NCBI GenBank assembly: GCA_021798135.1
Contig: JAJZYI010000116.1
Coordinates: 1 to 9,761, forward strand
From: Actinomycetes bacterium
GTDB lineage: Bacteria; Actinomycetota; Acidimicrobiia; Acidimicrobiales; UBA8190
DNA: 9,761 nucleotides
Reading direction: 5' to 3'
The translations under genes were made by a program, and so were the position numbers. Numbering within the stretch: the stretch's first letter is position 1; each line of letters begins with the position of its first letter. The notes under the pieces are model-generated. The model was not told where the DNA came from. It did no database searches and saw only the letters and a list, made by a program, of their open reading frames with translations. Positions 1-7,084 of this stretch are shown here, piece by piece.

Positions 1-36
1 CCGGCGGGCACGACCGCCCGGGGGGTGGTCGCGTGA
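1..36 (+). CDS. 3' end of an upstream CDS, probably hpnC
   Basis: An open frame enters from the left edge and encodes PAGTTARGVVA before a TGA at 34-36. The stop overlaps the GTG start of the next gene by four bases (GTGA). Eleven residues are too few to identify the product from sequence. In hopanoid clusters the gene directly before hpnD is commonly hpnC, the squalene/phytoene-synthase-family enzyme that converts presqualene diphosphate to hydroxysqualene, so that is the inference from position. The coding assignment rests only on the same coupled overlap seen at the other junctions of this operon. Confidence 0.5.
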   Translation, partial: PAGTTARGVVA

Positions 37-899
37 GGCCGGACGAGGCGTTCGCCGCCTGCGAGGCCATCACCAGGGCCCAGGCGAAGAACTTCGCCTA
101 CGGCATCCGGCTGCTGCGGCCGCCGGAGCGGTGCGCCCTGTCGGCGGTGTACGCCATGGCCCGGCGCATCGACGACATCGGCGACGGCGACGAGCCGGCA
201 CCCGCACGCCTGGCCGGCCTGGCGGAGGTCCGCAAGCAGCTCGACGTGCTGGCCTCCGCACGCAGCGGCGCCACGGACGCGGTCGACCCGGAGGACCCGG
301 TGCTCGTCGCCCTGGCCACCGTCGCGAGCGAGCGCCCGCTGCCCGTCGACGCCTTCGTGGAGCTGGTCGAGGGCTGCGAGATGGACGTCACCGGGACCAC
401 CTACGGGTCGCTCGACGAGCTCGTCGTCTACTGCCGGCGCGTCGCCGGCACGATCGGTCGCCTGTCGCTCGGCGTGTTCGGCAGCCGGGAGCCCGAGCGC
501 GCCACCGGGCTCGCCGACGACCTCGGGGTGGCCCTGCAGCTCACCAACATCCTTCGTGACGTGCTCGAGGACCGGTCGATGGGCCGCGTCTACCTCCCTT
601 CGGACCTCGCCGTCGCCGCCGGGGCCGGCGCGGACCTGACCGGCTCGCCCGACGCCATCGCCGCCGTGGTGGCCGAGGTCGGGGCCCAGGCGGTGGACTG
701 GTACGACCGCGGCCTCCGGCTGCTCCCGCTGCTCGACCGCCGCAGCCGGGCGTGCGTCGCGGCGATGGCCGGGATCTACCGGCGGCTGCTCGACCGCATC
801 CTGGCCGACCCGCTGGCCGTCACCCGCGGCCGGCTGTCGCTCCCCGCCGCGGAGAAGGCCTTCGTCGCCGCCCGGAGCCTGGTCGGAGCGACGCCGTGA
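33..899 (+). CDS. hpnD: Presqualene diphosphate synthase HpnD
   Basis: A 288-residue enzyme of the squalene/phytoene synthase family, of normal length. It is expected to condense two farnesyl diphosphates to presqualene diphosphate, the first step of the HpnC/D/E squalene route. The first Asp-rich motif is RRIDDIGD (Asp47, Asp48, Asp51). The second is QLTNILRDVLED at residues 169-180, with Asn172, Asp176 and Asp180, followed by MGRVYLP. The segment MDVTGTTY near residue 115 is also typical of HpnD. These motifs bind the Mg-diphosphates. The GTG at 33 overlaps the preceding stop (GTGA), and the protein begins at the usual distance before the family's first conserved helix. No strong Shine-Dalgarno is seen, only a G-rich run at 19-28, so translation may depend on coupling. 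Phytoene synthase is the alternative, but the neighbours hpnE, shc and hpnH argue for HpnD. Confidence 0.9.
   Translation: MRPDEAFAACEAITRAQAKNFAYGIRLLRPPERCALSAVYAMARRIDDIGDGDEPAPARLAGLAEVRKQLDVLASARSGATDAVDPEDPVLVALATVASERPLPVDAFVELVEGCEMDVTGTTYGSLDELVVYCRRVAGTIGRLSLGVFGSREPERATGLADDLGVALQLTNILRDVLEDRSMGRVYLPSDLAVAAGAGADLTGSPDAIAAVVAEVGAQAVDWYDRGLRLLPLLDRRSRACVAAMAGIYRRLLDRILADPLAVTRGRLSLPAAEKAFVAARSLVGATP
885..888 (+). promoter_or_regulatory. Ribosome binding site deciding the hpnE start
   Basis: GGAG lies inside the end of hpnD, seven bases before the GTG at 896. Together with the GTGA stop/start overlap it supports that GTG over the longer open frame, which runs upstream to 752 inside hpnD. 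Confidence 0.55.
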
Positions 900-2599
900 G
901 CGGCACCGGCGCGGTCGACATGGTGGTGGTCGGCGGCGGCCTCGCCGGCATCGCCGCCGCGCTCGAGGCCGCCGACGCCGGCGCCACGGTGGCGCTGGTG
1001 GAGCGCCGCCAGCGCCTGGGCGGGCTGACCTGGTCCTTCCGGCGCCACGGCCTGTGGTTCGACAACGGGCAGCACGTGTTCCTCCGGTGCTGCGACGAGT
1101 ACCTGAGCTTCCTGGAGCGCATCGGCGCGGCCGGGGACGTCGTGCTCCAGGACCGCCTCGACGTGCCCGTCCTGTCGCCCGACGGCCGCCGGGCGACCAT
1201 CGGGCGCGCCGACCTGCCCGCTCCGCTGCACCTGGGCGGGTCCGTGGCCCGCTACCGGCACCTGTCGGTCGCCGACCGGCTGCGCCTGGGGCCGGCCGTT
1301 GCCGCCCTGAGCCGCCTCGACCTCGACGACCCCTCCCTCGACGGCGTCACCTTCGGCGCCTGGCTGGAGCGCCATCACCAGCGCCCCCGGGCGATCGCCG
1401 CGCTGTGGGACCTGATCACCCTGCCGACCGTCAACGTGCCCGCGCAGCAGGCGTCGCTGGCCATGGCCGCCAAGGTCTTCCGGACCGGCCTGCTCGACTC
1501 CCGCGACGGCGGGGACATCGGCTGGTCCGCCGTGCCGCTCGGCGAGCTGCACGGGACGCGGGCAGCCGCGGCGCTCGCCGCTGCCGGCGTCGACGTCGCC
1601 ACCGGTTCGCGCGCCGAGCAGATCCGCCCGGGCGCGGACGGCGGGTGGCAGGTGGTGGCCGACGGTGGCGCGCGGCGGTGGCAGGCGGCGGCGGCCGTGG
1701 TGGCGGCGCCGCCCGGGGTCGCCTCGGCCCTGCTGCCCGAGGGCACGCTGCCGGGCGTCGACGGGCTGGGCACGTCGGCCGTCGTCGACGTGCAGCTGGT
1801 GCTCGACCGCACCGTCACCGACCTGCCGTTCTTCGCCGCCGTGGACTCGCCCGTGCAGTTCGTGTTCGACCGCACCGCCGTGGTCGGGGCGACCCGCGGC
1901 CAGTGCCTCGCCCTGTCGCTGTCGGGCGCCGACCGGTACCTGGCCACCCGGCCGGAGGTGCTGGTCGGGCAGTTCACCGAGGCGCTCGCCCGCCTGCTTC
2001 CCGGCGTCCGGCGCGCCGGGGTCGTCGACGCCGTGGTGACGAAGGAGCACGCGGCGACGTTCCGCGCCGTCCCGGGCACCGCCGCGCTGCGCCCCGCGCC
2101 CGGTCCGGTCGCGCCCGGCCTCGCCGTGGCCGGTGCGTGGTGCGCCACCGGCTGGCCGGCCACCATGGAAGGAGCGGTGCGCTCCGGGCGGGCTGCCGTC
2201 CGGGCACTGCTCGGCCGGCCCGCGGCGTCGCGCCCGTCACCGCTGCCCCCGCCCGTGACGGTGGTCGGCGAGGGCCGCACCGCCGGCTCGGTCGGCGAGG
2301 GCCGCACCGCCGGCTCGGTCGGCGAGGGCCGCACCGCCGGCTCGGTCGGCGACCTCGTCGGAGAGGCGCTCGGGGTCCTCGACCCGGCCCGGTCAGCGGC
2401 ATCGGCGGCGGCCCTCGTGGAGGTCGTCGGCCGCCCGCGCCGGCCCACCGCCGGCGCCGGGGCAGCCCCGCCAGGCACCACCTCCGGCGTCGCCCCGCCC
2501 GCTCCTCTAGCCGTGCCGCCGGGTGCGCAGCACGGCCCGCAGCTCGACGACGGCCCCGGCGACCGGCGCCCCGTCCCGTCCACACAGGAGGTCCCGTGA
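896..2599 (+). CDS. hpnE: Hydroxysqualene dehydroxylase HpnE with C-terminal extension
   Basis: An FAD-dependent amine-oxidase/phytoene-desaturase-fold enzyme expected to reduce hydroxysqualene to squalene, the last step of the HpnC/D/E route. The Rossmann motif MVVVGGGLAG starts at residue 9 (Gly13, Gly15, Gly18). It is followed by an acidic ribose-binding end (VERR), RLGGLTWSF, and FDNGQHVFL, a typical HpnE block. The C-terminal FAD signature WCATGWPATMEGAVRSGR begins at Trp415. The catalytic fold should end near residue 440, the usual HpnE size. The frame continues to 567 residues with a Pro/Ala/Gly-rich tail containing three 9-residue repeats (VGEGRTAGS, residues 457-483). The start is the GTG overlapping the hpnD stop. 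The end overlaps the next start by GTGA. A carotenoid desaturase is possible from the fold alone, but the context favours HpnE. The tail's role is unknown. Confidence 0.88.
   Translation: MSGTGAVDMVVVGGGLAGIAAALEAADAGATVALVERRQRLGGLTWSFRRHGLWFDNGQHVFLRCCDEYLSFLERIGAAGDVVLQDRLDVPVLSPDGRRATIGRADLPAPLHLGGSVARYRHLSVADRLRLGPAVAALSRLDLDDPSLDGVTFGAWLERHHQRPRAIAALWDLITLPTVNVPAQQASLAMAAKVFRTGLLDSRDGGDIGWSAVPLGELHGTRAAAALAAAGVDVATGSRAEQIRPGADGGWQVVADGGARRWQAAAAVVAAPPGVASALLPEGTLPGVDGLGTSAVVDVQLVLDRTVTDLPFFAAVDSPVQFVFDRTAVVGATRGQCLALSLSGADRYLATRPEVLVGQFTEALARLLPGVRRAGVVDAVVTKEHAATFRAVPGTAALRPAPGPVAPGLAVAGAWCATGWPATMEGAVRSGRAAVRALLGRPAASRPSPLPPPVTVVGEGRTAGSVGEGRTAGSVGEGRTAGSVGDLVGEALGVLDPARSAASAAALVEVVGRPRRPTAGAGAAPPGTTSGVAPPAPLAVPPGAQHGPQLDDGPGDRRPVPSTQEVP
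2264..2344 (+). repeat. Three perfect 27-bp tandem repeats in hpnE
   Basis: Three identical, directly adjacent 27-bp units occupy 2264-2290, 2291-2317 and 2318-2344, each beginning GTCGGCGAGGGCCGCACCGC. A partial fourth copy of eight bases (GTCGGCGA) follows to 2352. The unit is a multiple of three and lies in the hpnE frame, so each copy encodes VGEGRTAGS. Perfect identity at DNA level, including third codon positions, indicates recent duplication by slippage or unequal recombination rather than an old protein repeat. Confidence 0.97.
2586..2591 (+). promoter_or_regulatory. Strong Shine-Dalgarno before the prenyl synthase
   Basis: A full AGGAGG lies four bases before the GTG at 2596, inside the last codons of hpnE. 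It is the best ribosome binding site in the operon. It fixes the start of the polyprenyl synthase, whose open frame otherwise extends far upstream to 1054. It may allow initiation at this gene independent of readthrough from hpnE. Confidence 0.75.
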
Positions 2600-3645
2600 C
2601 CCAGGTCCAGCTCGCTCGTGAGCCAGTCCCGGCAAAGCCAGGAGAGGTCGTCGCCGGCTCGGCGCCGGCCGCGGGTCGTCGCGGCCTCCCCGCGGTGCTG
2701 GGCCGGTACGGCGCGGTCGTGGGGCCCGCGGTCGACGAGGCCGTCGGCGCACTGCACCCGGCCCTGCGCCCCGCGCTCGTGCACCACTTCGGCAGCCAGG
2801 GCAAGCAGGTGCGCGGCGCCCTGGTGCTGCTGTCGGCCGCGGCCGTGGGGGCGAAGGAGGAGGTGGCGATCCCCGGCGCCGTGGCCATCGAGCTCGTGCA
2901 CAACTTCTCGCTCGTCCACGACGACGTGATCGACGGCGACGAGGAGCGCCGGCACCAGCCGACGGTGTGGGCCCGCTTCGGCCTGGGGCAGGCCATCATC
3001 GGCGGCGACGCGCTGGTCCTCGCCGCCATCGAGCACCTGCTCGCCGAGCCGACGCCGGCACGCGTCCGAGCCGCGTCGGTGCTCGCCCAGGCGACCCAGG
3101 CGATGATCGGGGGCCAGGCGGAGGACATGGCGTTCGAGGGGCGCGCCGCCGTCACCGTCGAGGAGTGCCTGGCCATGGAGGCCGGCAAGACCGGCGCCCT
3201 GCTCGCGTGCGCGGCCTCGCTGGGCGCCATCCTCGCGGAGGCGCCCGGCCCCGTCGTGACGGCGCTGGCCGAGTACGGAGCCCACATCGGCATCGCCTTC
3301 CAGGCGGTCGACGACGTGCTGGGCATCTGGGGCGACCCGTCGGTGACCGGCAAGCCGGTCGGCAGCGACCTCCTGCAGCGCAAGCGGACGCTGCCCGTGG
3401 CCATCGCCCTCGCCGCCGGGGACGGGCGCGCCGACGAGCTGGCCGAGCTGCTCGACGGCCCGCTCGACGGCGCCGACCTGGCCCGTGCCACGGAGCTGCT
3501 GGCGAGCGGCCGCAGGCAGGCGCTCACCATCGCCGAGGCGCACACCGAGAACGCCCTGGCGGCGCTGGCGTCGGTCGACCTGGCGCCGGGCCCCGCCACC
3601 GACCTGGAGGAGCTCGCCCGCTTCGTGTCGGAGCGCGACCGTTGA
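2596..3645 (+). CDS. All-trans short-chain polyprenyl diphosphate synthase
   Basis: A 349-residue isoprenyl diphosphate synthase that condenses IPP onto allylic diphosphates. In this operon it most plausibly supplies the farnesyl diphosphate used by HpnD. The first Asp-rich motif is HDDVID (Asp109, Asp110, Asp113), followed by a basic pair in EERRHQPTVW. The second is DDVLGIWGD from Asp239, with Gly in place of the fifth-position Asp, followed by TGKPVGSDLLQRKRTLP. The DDVLG variant and RRHxPT agree with what I recall of prenyl synthases in actinobacterial hopanoid clusters. Phe104, five residues before the first motif, is a bulky residue that usually limits chain length, so C15-C20 is favoured over long chains. 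FPP versus GGPP cannot be settled here. The first 30 or so residues are a variable leader. The start is the GTG after AGGAGG, overlapping the hpnE stop, and the end overlaps the shc start (TTGA). Confidence 0.9.
   Translation: MTQVQLAREPVPAKPGEVVAGSAPAAGRRGLPAVLGRYGAVVGPAVDEAVGALHPALRPALVHHFGSQGKQVRGALVLLSAAAVGAKEEVAIPGAVAIELVHNFSLVHDDVIDGDEERRHQPTVWARFGLGQAIIGGDALVLAAIEHLLAEPTPARVRAASVLAQATQAMIGGQAEDMAFEGRAAVTVEECLAMEAGKTGALLACAASLGAILAEAPGPVVTALAEYGAHIGIAFQAVDDVLGIWGDPSVTGKPVGSDLLQRKRTLPVAIALAAGDGRADELAELLDGPLDGADLARATELLASGRRQALTIAEAHTENALAALASVDLAPGPATDLEELARFVSERDR
3630..3633 (+). promoter_or_regulatory. Ribosome binding site supporting the shc TTG start
   Basis: GGAG lies eight bases before the TTG at 3642. 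With the TTGA stop/start overlap it favours this rare start over in-frame GTG codons further in (3666, 3717, 3723), which lack this coupling. Confidence 0.5.
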
Positions 3646-5591
3646 CGGCGACGTCCCCGACGCCGGTGCCGGGACCGGCCGGCGTGGCGCCGGCCGGCAT
3701 CGCCGCGACGCGCCCGGTGAGCGTGGCGGCCGCGGCCCGCACCGTCGAGGAGGTCCTGGCGCGCGGCCGCGACGCGCTCCTGCGCCTGCAGGACCCTGCG
3801 GGGTGGTGGAAGGGCGAGCTCGAGACGAACGTCACCATGGACGCCGAGGACCTGCTGCTGCGGCAGTTCCTCGGTATCCGCACCGACCGCCAGACCGCCG
3901 CCACGGCGACCTGGGTGCGGGCCAACCAGCGCGAGGACGGCACGTGGGCCACGTTCCACGGCGGGCCCGCCGATCTCTCCGCGACGGCCGAGGCCTACGT
4001 GGCCCTGCGCCTCGCCGGCGACCCCGTCGACGCCGCCCACATGCGCAGCGCCGCCGAGTTCGTGCGCGACGCCGGCGGCCTGGAGCGGTGCCGGGTGTTC
4101 ACCCGCATCTGGCTGGCCCTGTTCGGCCTGTGGCGATGGGACGACCTGCCGGTGCTGCCGCCTGAGCTGGTCCTGCTGCCTCCGTGGATGCCGCTCAACA
4201 TCTACGACTTCGGGTCGTGGGCCCGGGGCACGGTGGTCCCGCTCACCGTGGTGGGGCACCACCGGCCGGTGCGCCCCATCCCGGTGACGGTCGACGAGCT
4301 GCGCACGGGCGCCTCCATCCCGGTGACGCGGAACGTGACCAGCTGGGCCGGGCGGTTCCAGCTGCTCGACGACCTGCTGCACCGCTACGAGCGCCGGCCG
4401 CTGCGCGCCCTGCGGCGCCTGGCGCTCGCCCGGGCCGAGCAGTGGATCGTCGCCCGCCAGGAGGCCGACGGGTGCTGGGGCGGGATCCAGCCGCCGTGGG
4501 TGTACTCGCTCATGGCGCTGCACCTGCAGGGCTACCCGCTCGACCACCCGGTGATGGCGGCGGGCCTGGCCGGCCTGGACGGCTTCACCATCGAGGACGA
4601 CCGGGGGCGGCGCCTGGAGGCCTGCCAGTCGCCCGTGTGGGACACCTGCCTGGCGGTCCAGGCGCTCGCCGATGCCGGCGTCGCGCCCGACGACCCGGCC
4701 ATCGTGAGCGCCGGGCGCTGGCTGGTCGACCAGGAGGTCCGGGTCGCGGGCGACTGGTCGGTCCGCCGGCCGAAGCTCGCCCCCGGGGGGTGGGCGTTCG
4801 AGTTCGCCAACGTGCACTACCCCGACGTCGACGACACCGCCGAGGTCGTGCTCGCGCTGCGACGCGCCGCCGTCGACGACCGCGGCAGCGTGGCCCGGGC
4901 GCTCGACTGGGTGGAGGGCATGCAGTGCCGTGACGGCGGCTGGGGCGCCTTCGACGTCGACAACACCCGCGCCCTGTGCCGGGAGCTCCCCTTCTGCGAC
5001 TTCGGCGAGCTCATCGACCCGCCCAGCGCCGACGTGACCGCGCACGCGGTGGAGGTGCTGGCGGCCTGCGGCCGTGCCGGCGCGCCGGTCGAGCGCGGGG
5101 TCGCCTGGCTGCTCGACGCGCAGGAGGACGACGGCTCCTGGTTCGGTCGCTGGGGCGCCAACCACGTGTACGGCACCGGGGCCGTGGTGCCCGCCCTGGT
5201 TGCCGCCGGGCTGCCGCCGAAGCACCCGGCGCTGGTCCGGGCGGTCACCTGGCTCCGCCGCTGCCAGAACCCCGACGGGGGCTGGGGCGAGGACCTGCGG
5301 TCCTACGACGACCCTGCCTGGCGCGGTAGGGGCCCGTCGACGGCGTCGCAGACGGCCTGGGCGCTGCTGGCCCTGCTGGCGTGCGGGGAGCGCGACGGCG
5401 CCGCCGAGCGCGCCGTCCGCTGGCTCTGCGACACGCAGCAGGCGGACGGCACGTGGGACGAGCCGTACTTCACCGGCACCGGCTTCCCCGGCGACTTCTA
5501 CATCAACTACCACCTGTACCGGCAGGTCTTCCCCGTGATGGCACTGGGCCGCTTCGTGCGGGGCGACCAGCGCGCCGGGTCCCCGACGTGA
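3642..5591 (+). CDS. shc: Squalene-hopene cyclase
   Basis: A 649-residue class II triterpene cyclase, of normal family length. It protonates squalene and cyclises it to hopene/hopanol as a monotopic membrane enzyme. The catalytic acid motif DVDDTAE is at residues 395-401 (Asp395, Asp397, Asp398), matching the DxDDTA motif of squalene-hopene cyclases rather than the DCTAE of oxidosqualene cyclases. QW-type repeats run through the protein: PAGWWKGELE near the N-terminus, EDGTWATFHGG, ADGCWGGIQPPW, RDGGWGAFDVDN, DDGSWFGRWG, PDGGWGED and ADGTWDEPYFTGTG. The C-terminal signature GTGFPGDFYINYHLYR begins at Gly612. The first 25-30 residues are Ala/Pro-rich and poorly conserved in type. The TTG start is chosen for its 4-bp overlap with the prenyl synthase stop and the GGAG eight bases before it. 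A GTG at 3717 would remove 25 residues without touching the fold. The stop overlaps the next start (GTGA). Confidence 0.96.
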   Translation: MTATSPTPVPGPAGVAPAGIAATRPVSVAAAARTVEEVLARGRDALLRLQDPAGWWKGELETNVTMDAEDLLLRQFLGIRTDRQTAATATWVRANQREDGTWATFHGGPADLSATAEAYVALRLAGDPVDAAHMRSAAEFVRDAGGLERCRVFTRIWLALFGLWRWDDLPVLPPELVLLPPWMPLNIYDFGSWARGTVVPLTVVGHHRPVRPIPVTVDELRTGASIPVTRNVTSWAGRFQLLDDLLHRYERRPLRALRRLALARAEQWIVARQEADGCWGGIQPPWVYSLMALHLQGYPLDHPVMAAGLAGLDGFTIEDDRGRRLEACQSPVWDTCLAVQALADAGVAPDDPAIVSAGRWLVDQEVRVAGDWSVRRPKLAPGGWAFEFANVHYPDVDDTAEVVLALRRAAVDDRGSVARALDWVEGMQCRDGGWGAFDVDNTRALCRELPFCDFGELIDPPSADVTAHAVEVLAACGRAGAPVERGVAWLLDAQEDDGSWFGRWGANHVYGTGAVVPALVAAGLPPKHPALVRAVTWLRRCQNPDGGWGEDLRSYDDPAWRGRGPSTASQTAWALLALLACGERDGAAERAVRWLCDTQQADGTWDEPYFTGTGFPGDFYINYHLYRQVFPVMALGRFVRGDQRAGSPT

Positions 5592-7084
5592 GCGCGCCGG
5601 CGACCGCCGTCGCGGCGCCGAGGCCGGCGGCGCGCGCCGGCGACGTGCTCGTCGCCGTGCCGGACCGCGACGGCGGTGGCCGCGTGCTGGCCACACCTGT
5701 CCGGGCCGCCGGCCCGGGCGCGGGTGCCGGCGATCCCGTGGTCGTGGTCGTCTCGCTGGACGGCGCGGCGCTGGCGCTTGCCGGTGTCCCGGCGCGTCCC
5801 GGAGACCTGGTCCAGGCGCTGGCGCCGCCTGCAGGCGGACCGGGCCGGGGCGGCGCGGGGCCCGCCGCCGTGACGTCCGCCGGTGCGGGGAGCCCCGGGG
5901 TCCTCGACGGCGCCGGGCTGGCCGGCGTGCGCGACGGCACGGGGGTGGTGGTGGCCGAGCTCCGCCGGCTCGGCGCCGTCGTCCACGAGGTGGCAGGGCC
6001 GGCCGGGTCACCGGCGCCGGCGGCCGGGCCGGTGCTGCTCCGGGCCGGGCCCCGTCCTGCCGTGGTGCTCGGCGTCGTCGACCCGCCGTCGCTCGCCACC
6101 TGGTACGACCTGCCCGGCGCGCTCCGGGCGGTGCTCGACCGGTGGGCGCGGGCGCTCGGGACGCGGGAGGTGCTGCTGGCCGCACCGCGGTCGTTCTGCG
6201 CCGGGGTGGAGCGGGCCGTCGAGATCGTGGAGCGGGCCCTGGCCCGCACGGGCGGGCCCGTCTACGTCCGCCGCCAGATCGTGCACAACGCCCACGTCGT
6301 CGCCGGTCTCCGTGCGCGCGGCGCGGTGTTCGTGGAGGAGCTCCACGAGGTGCCCGAGGGCGCCACCGTCGTGCTGGCCGCGCACGGCGTGGCCCCGGTC
6401 GTCCGCCGGCAGGCGGAGGAGCGGGGGCTGGCCGTCATCGACGCGACGTGCCCGCTCGTGGCGAAGGTGCACCGCGAGGTCCGGCGGTTCGCCGCCGAGG
6501 GGAGGCGGATCGTCCTCGTCGGCCATGCCGAGCACGAGGAGGTCGAGGGCACCGTCGGCGAGGCCCCGGGTCGCGTCGACGTGGTCGCCGACGCCGGCGA
6601 CGTCGAGGCGCTGCAGGTGCCTCCGGACCAGCCGCTCGCCTACCTGACCCAGACGACGCTGGCGGTCGACGAGACCGCCGCCGTCGTCGACGCCCTGCGG
6701 CGCCGGTTCCCCGGCGTCGCGGGGCCACCCGCCGACGACATCTGCTACGCCACGCAGAACCGGCAGGATGCCGTGCGCGCGGTCGCCGCCCGGTGCGACC
6801 TGGTGCTCGTCGTCGGCTCCGCCAACTCGTCCAACACCCAGCGCCTGGTGGAGGTGGCCCGACGCGCGGGCTGCCGGGCCGAGCTGGTGGAGGACGAGTC
6901 CGAGCTCCGGCTCCGGTGGCTCCACGGCGTGTCCGCCGTCGGGGTCACCGCCGGTGCGTCGGCCCCCGAGGCGCTGGTGCGCCGGGTGGTCGACGTCCTG
7001 TCGAGCCTCGGCGACGTGACGGTGTCCGAGCACCGTGCCGCCGAGGAACACGTCCGTTTCGCTCTCCCCACACAGGTGCGCTGA
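5588..7084 (+). CDS. ispH: IspH (HMBPP reductase) with degenerate HpnG-like N-terminal domain
   Basis: A 498-residue two-part protein. Residues about 193-498 are a complete IspH, the [4Fe-4S] enzyme that reduces HMBPP to IPP and DMAPP. The three cluster cysteines are Cys204 (FCAGVERA), Cys288 (DATCPLVAKVH) and Cys386 (DICYATQNRQ), spaced much as in E. coli IspH. Also present are QIVHNAHVV, AAHGVAP, HEEVEGTVG (the catalytic-Glu region), TQTTLAVDE, GSANSSNTQRL and TAGASAPE. Residues 1-192 are extra. They are Gly/Ala/Pro-rich, with VVVVVSLDGAALALAG then PGDLV (71-75), a Glu at 124, and RAGPRPAVVLGVVDPP (152-167) leading into ALRAVLDRW. That order recalls HpnG/MTA-nucleosidase proteins, but the N-terminal glycine-rich part is shortened and the DMES-type motif is not intact. 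Nucleosidase activity is therefore doubtful. No clear Shine-Dalgarno precedes the GTG; the GTGA overlap with shc sets the start. The IspH assignment is firm and the N-terminal relationship tentative. Confidence 0.9.
   Translation: MSAPATAVAAPRPAARAGDVLVAVPDRDGGGRVLATPVRAAGPGAGAGDPVVVVVSLDGAALALAGVPARPGDLVQALAPPAGGPGRGGAGPAAVTSAGAGSPGVLDGAGLAGVRDGTGVVVAELRRLGAVVHEVAGPAGSPAPAAGPVLLRAGPRPAVVLGVVDPPSLATWYDLPGALRAVLDRWARALGTREVLLAAPRSFCAGVERAVEIVERALARTGGPVYVRRQIVHNAHVVAGLRARGAVFVEELHEVPEGATVVLAAHGVAPVVRRQAEERGLAVIDATCPLVAKVHREVRRFAAEGRRIVLVGHAEHEEVEGTVGEAPGRVDVVADAGDVEALQVPPDQPLAYLTQTTLAVDETAAVVDALRRRFPGVAGPPADDICYATQNRQDAVRAVAARCDLVLVVGSANSSNTQRLVEVARRAGCRAELVEDESELRLRWLHGVSAVGVTAGASAPEALVRRVVDVLSSLGDVTVSEHRAAEEHVRFALPTQVR

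Noticed and set aside
752..895. An upstream start for hpnE at 752
   Set aside because: The extra residues overlap hpnD and are Arg-rich without family similarity. The GTG at 896 has the GTGA overlap, a GGAG seven bases before it, and places the FAD motif at the expected N-terminal position.
2264..2352. The tandem repeats as a CRISPR array
   Set aside because: The 27-bp units touch each other with no spacers and are in frame within hpnE.
1054..2595. A giant 863-residue version of the prenyl synthase starting at 1054
   Set aside because: Its first 514 codons overlap hpnE out of frame and are low-complexity Arg/Ala/Pro. The AGGAGG plus GTG at 2596 gives a normal 349-residue enzyme.
896..2599. 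hpnE and hpnD as carotenoid genes (phytoene desaturase and phytoene synthase)
   Set aside because: Both families share the fold, but coupling to shc and hpnH and the HpnE-type FDNGQHV block fit squalene synthesis for hopanoids better.
1974..6185. A 1403-codon open frame on the - strand across hpnE, the prenyl synthase, shc and ispH
   Set aside because: It lies opposite four firmly identified genes and its translation is Arg/Ala/Pro/Gly-rich with no recognisable domain. Long antisense frames are expected at this G+C content.
5503..7051. Several - strand frames opposite ispH (for example 5503-6249 and 6008-7051)
   Set aside because: They lie opposite the IspH gene with all its active-site motifs, and show biased composition with no recognisable motifs.
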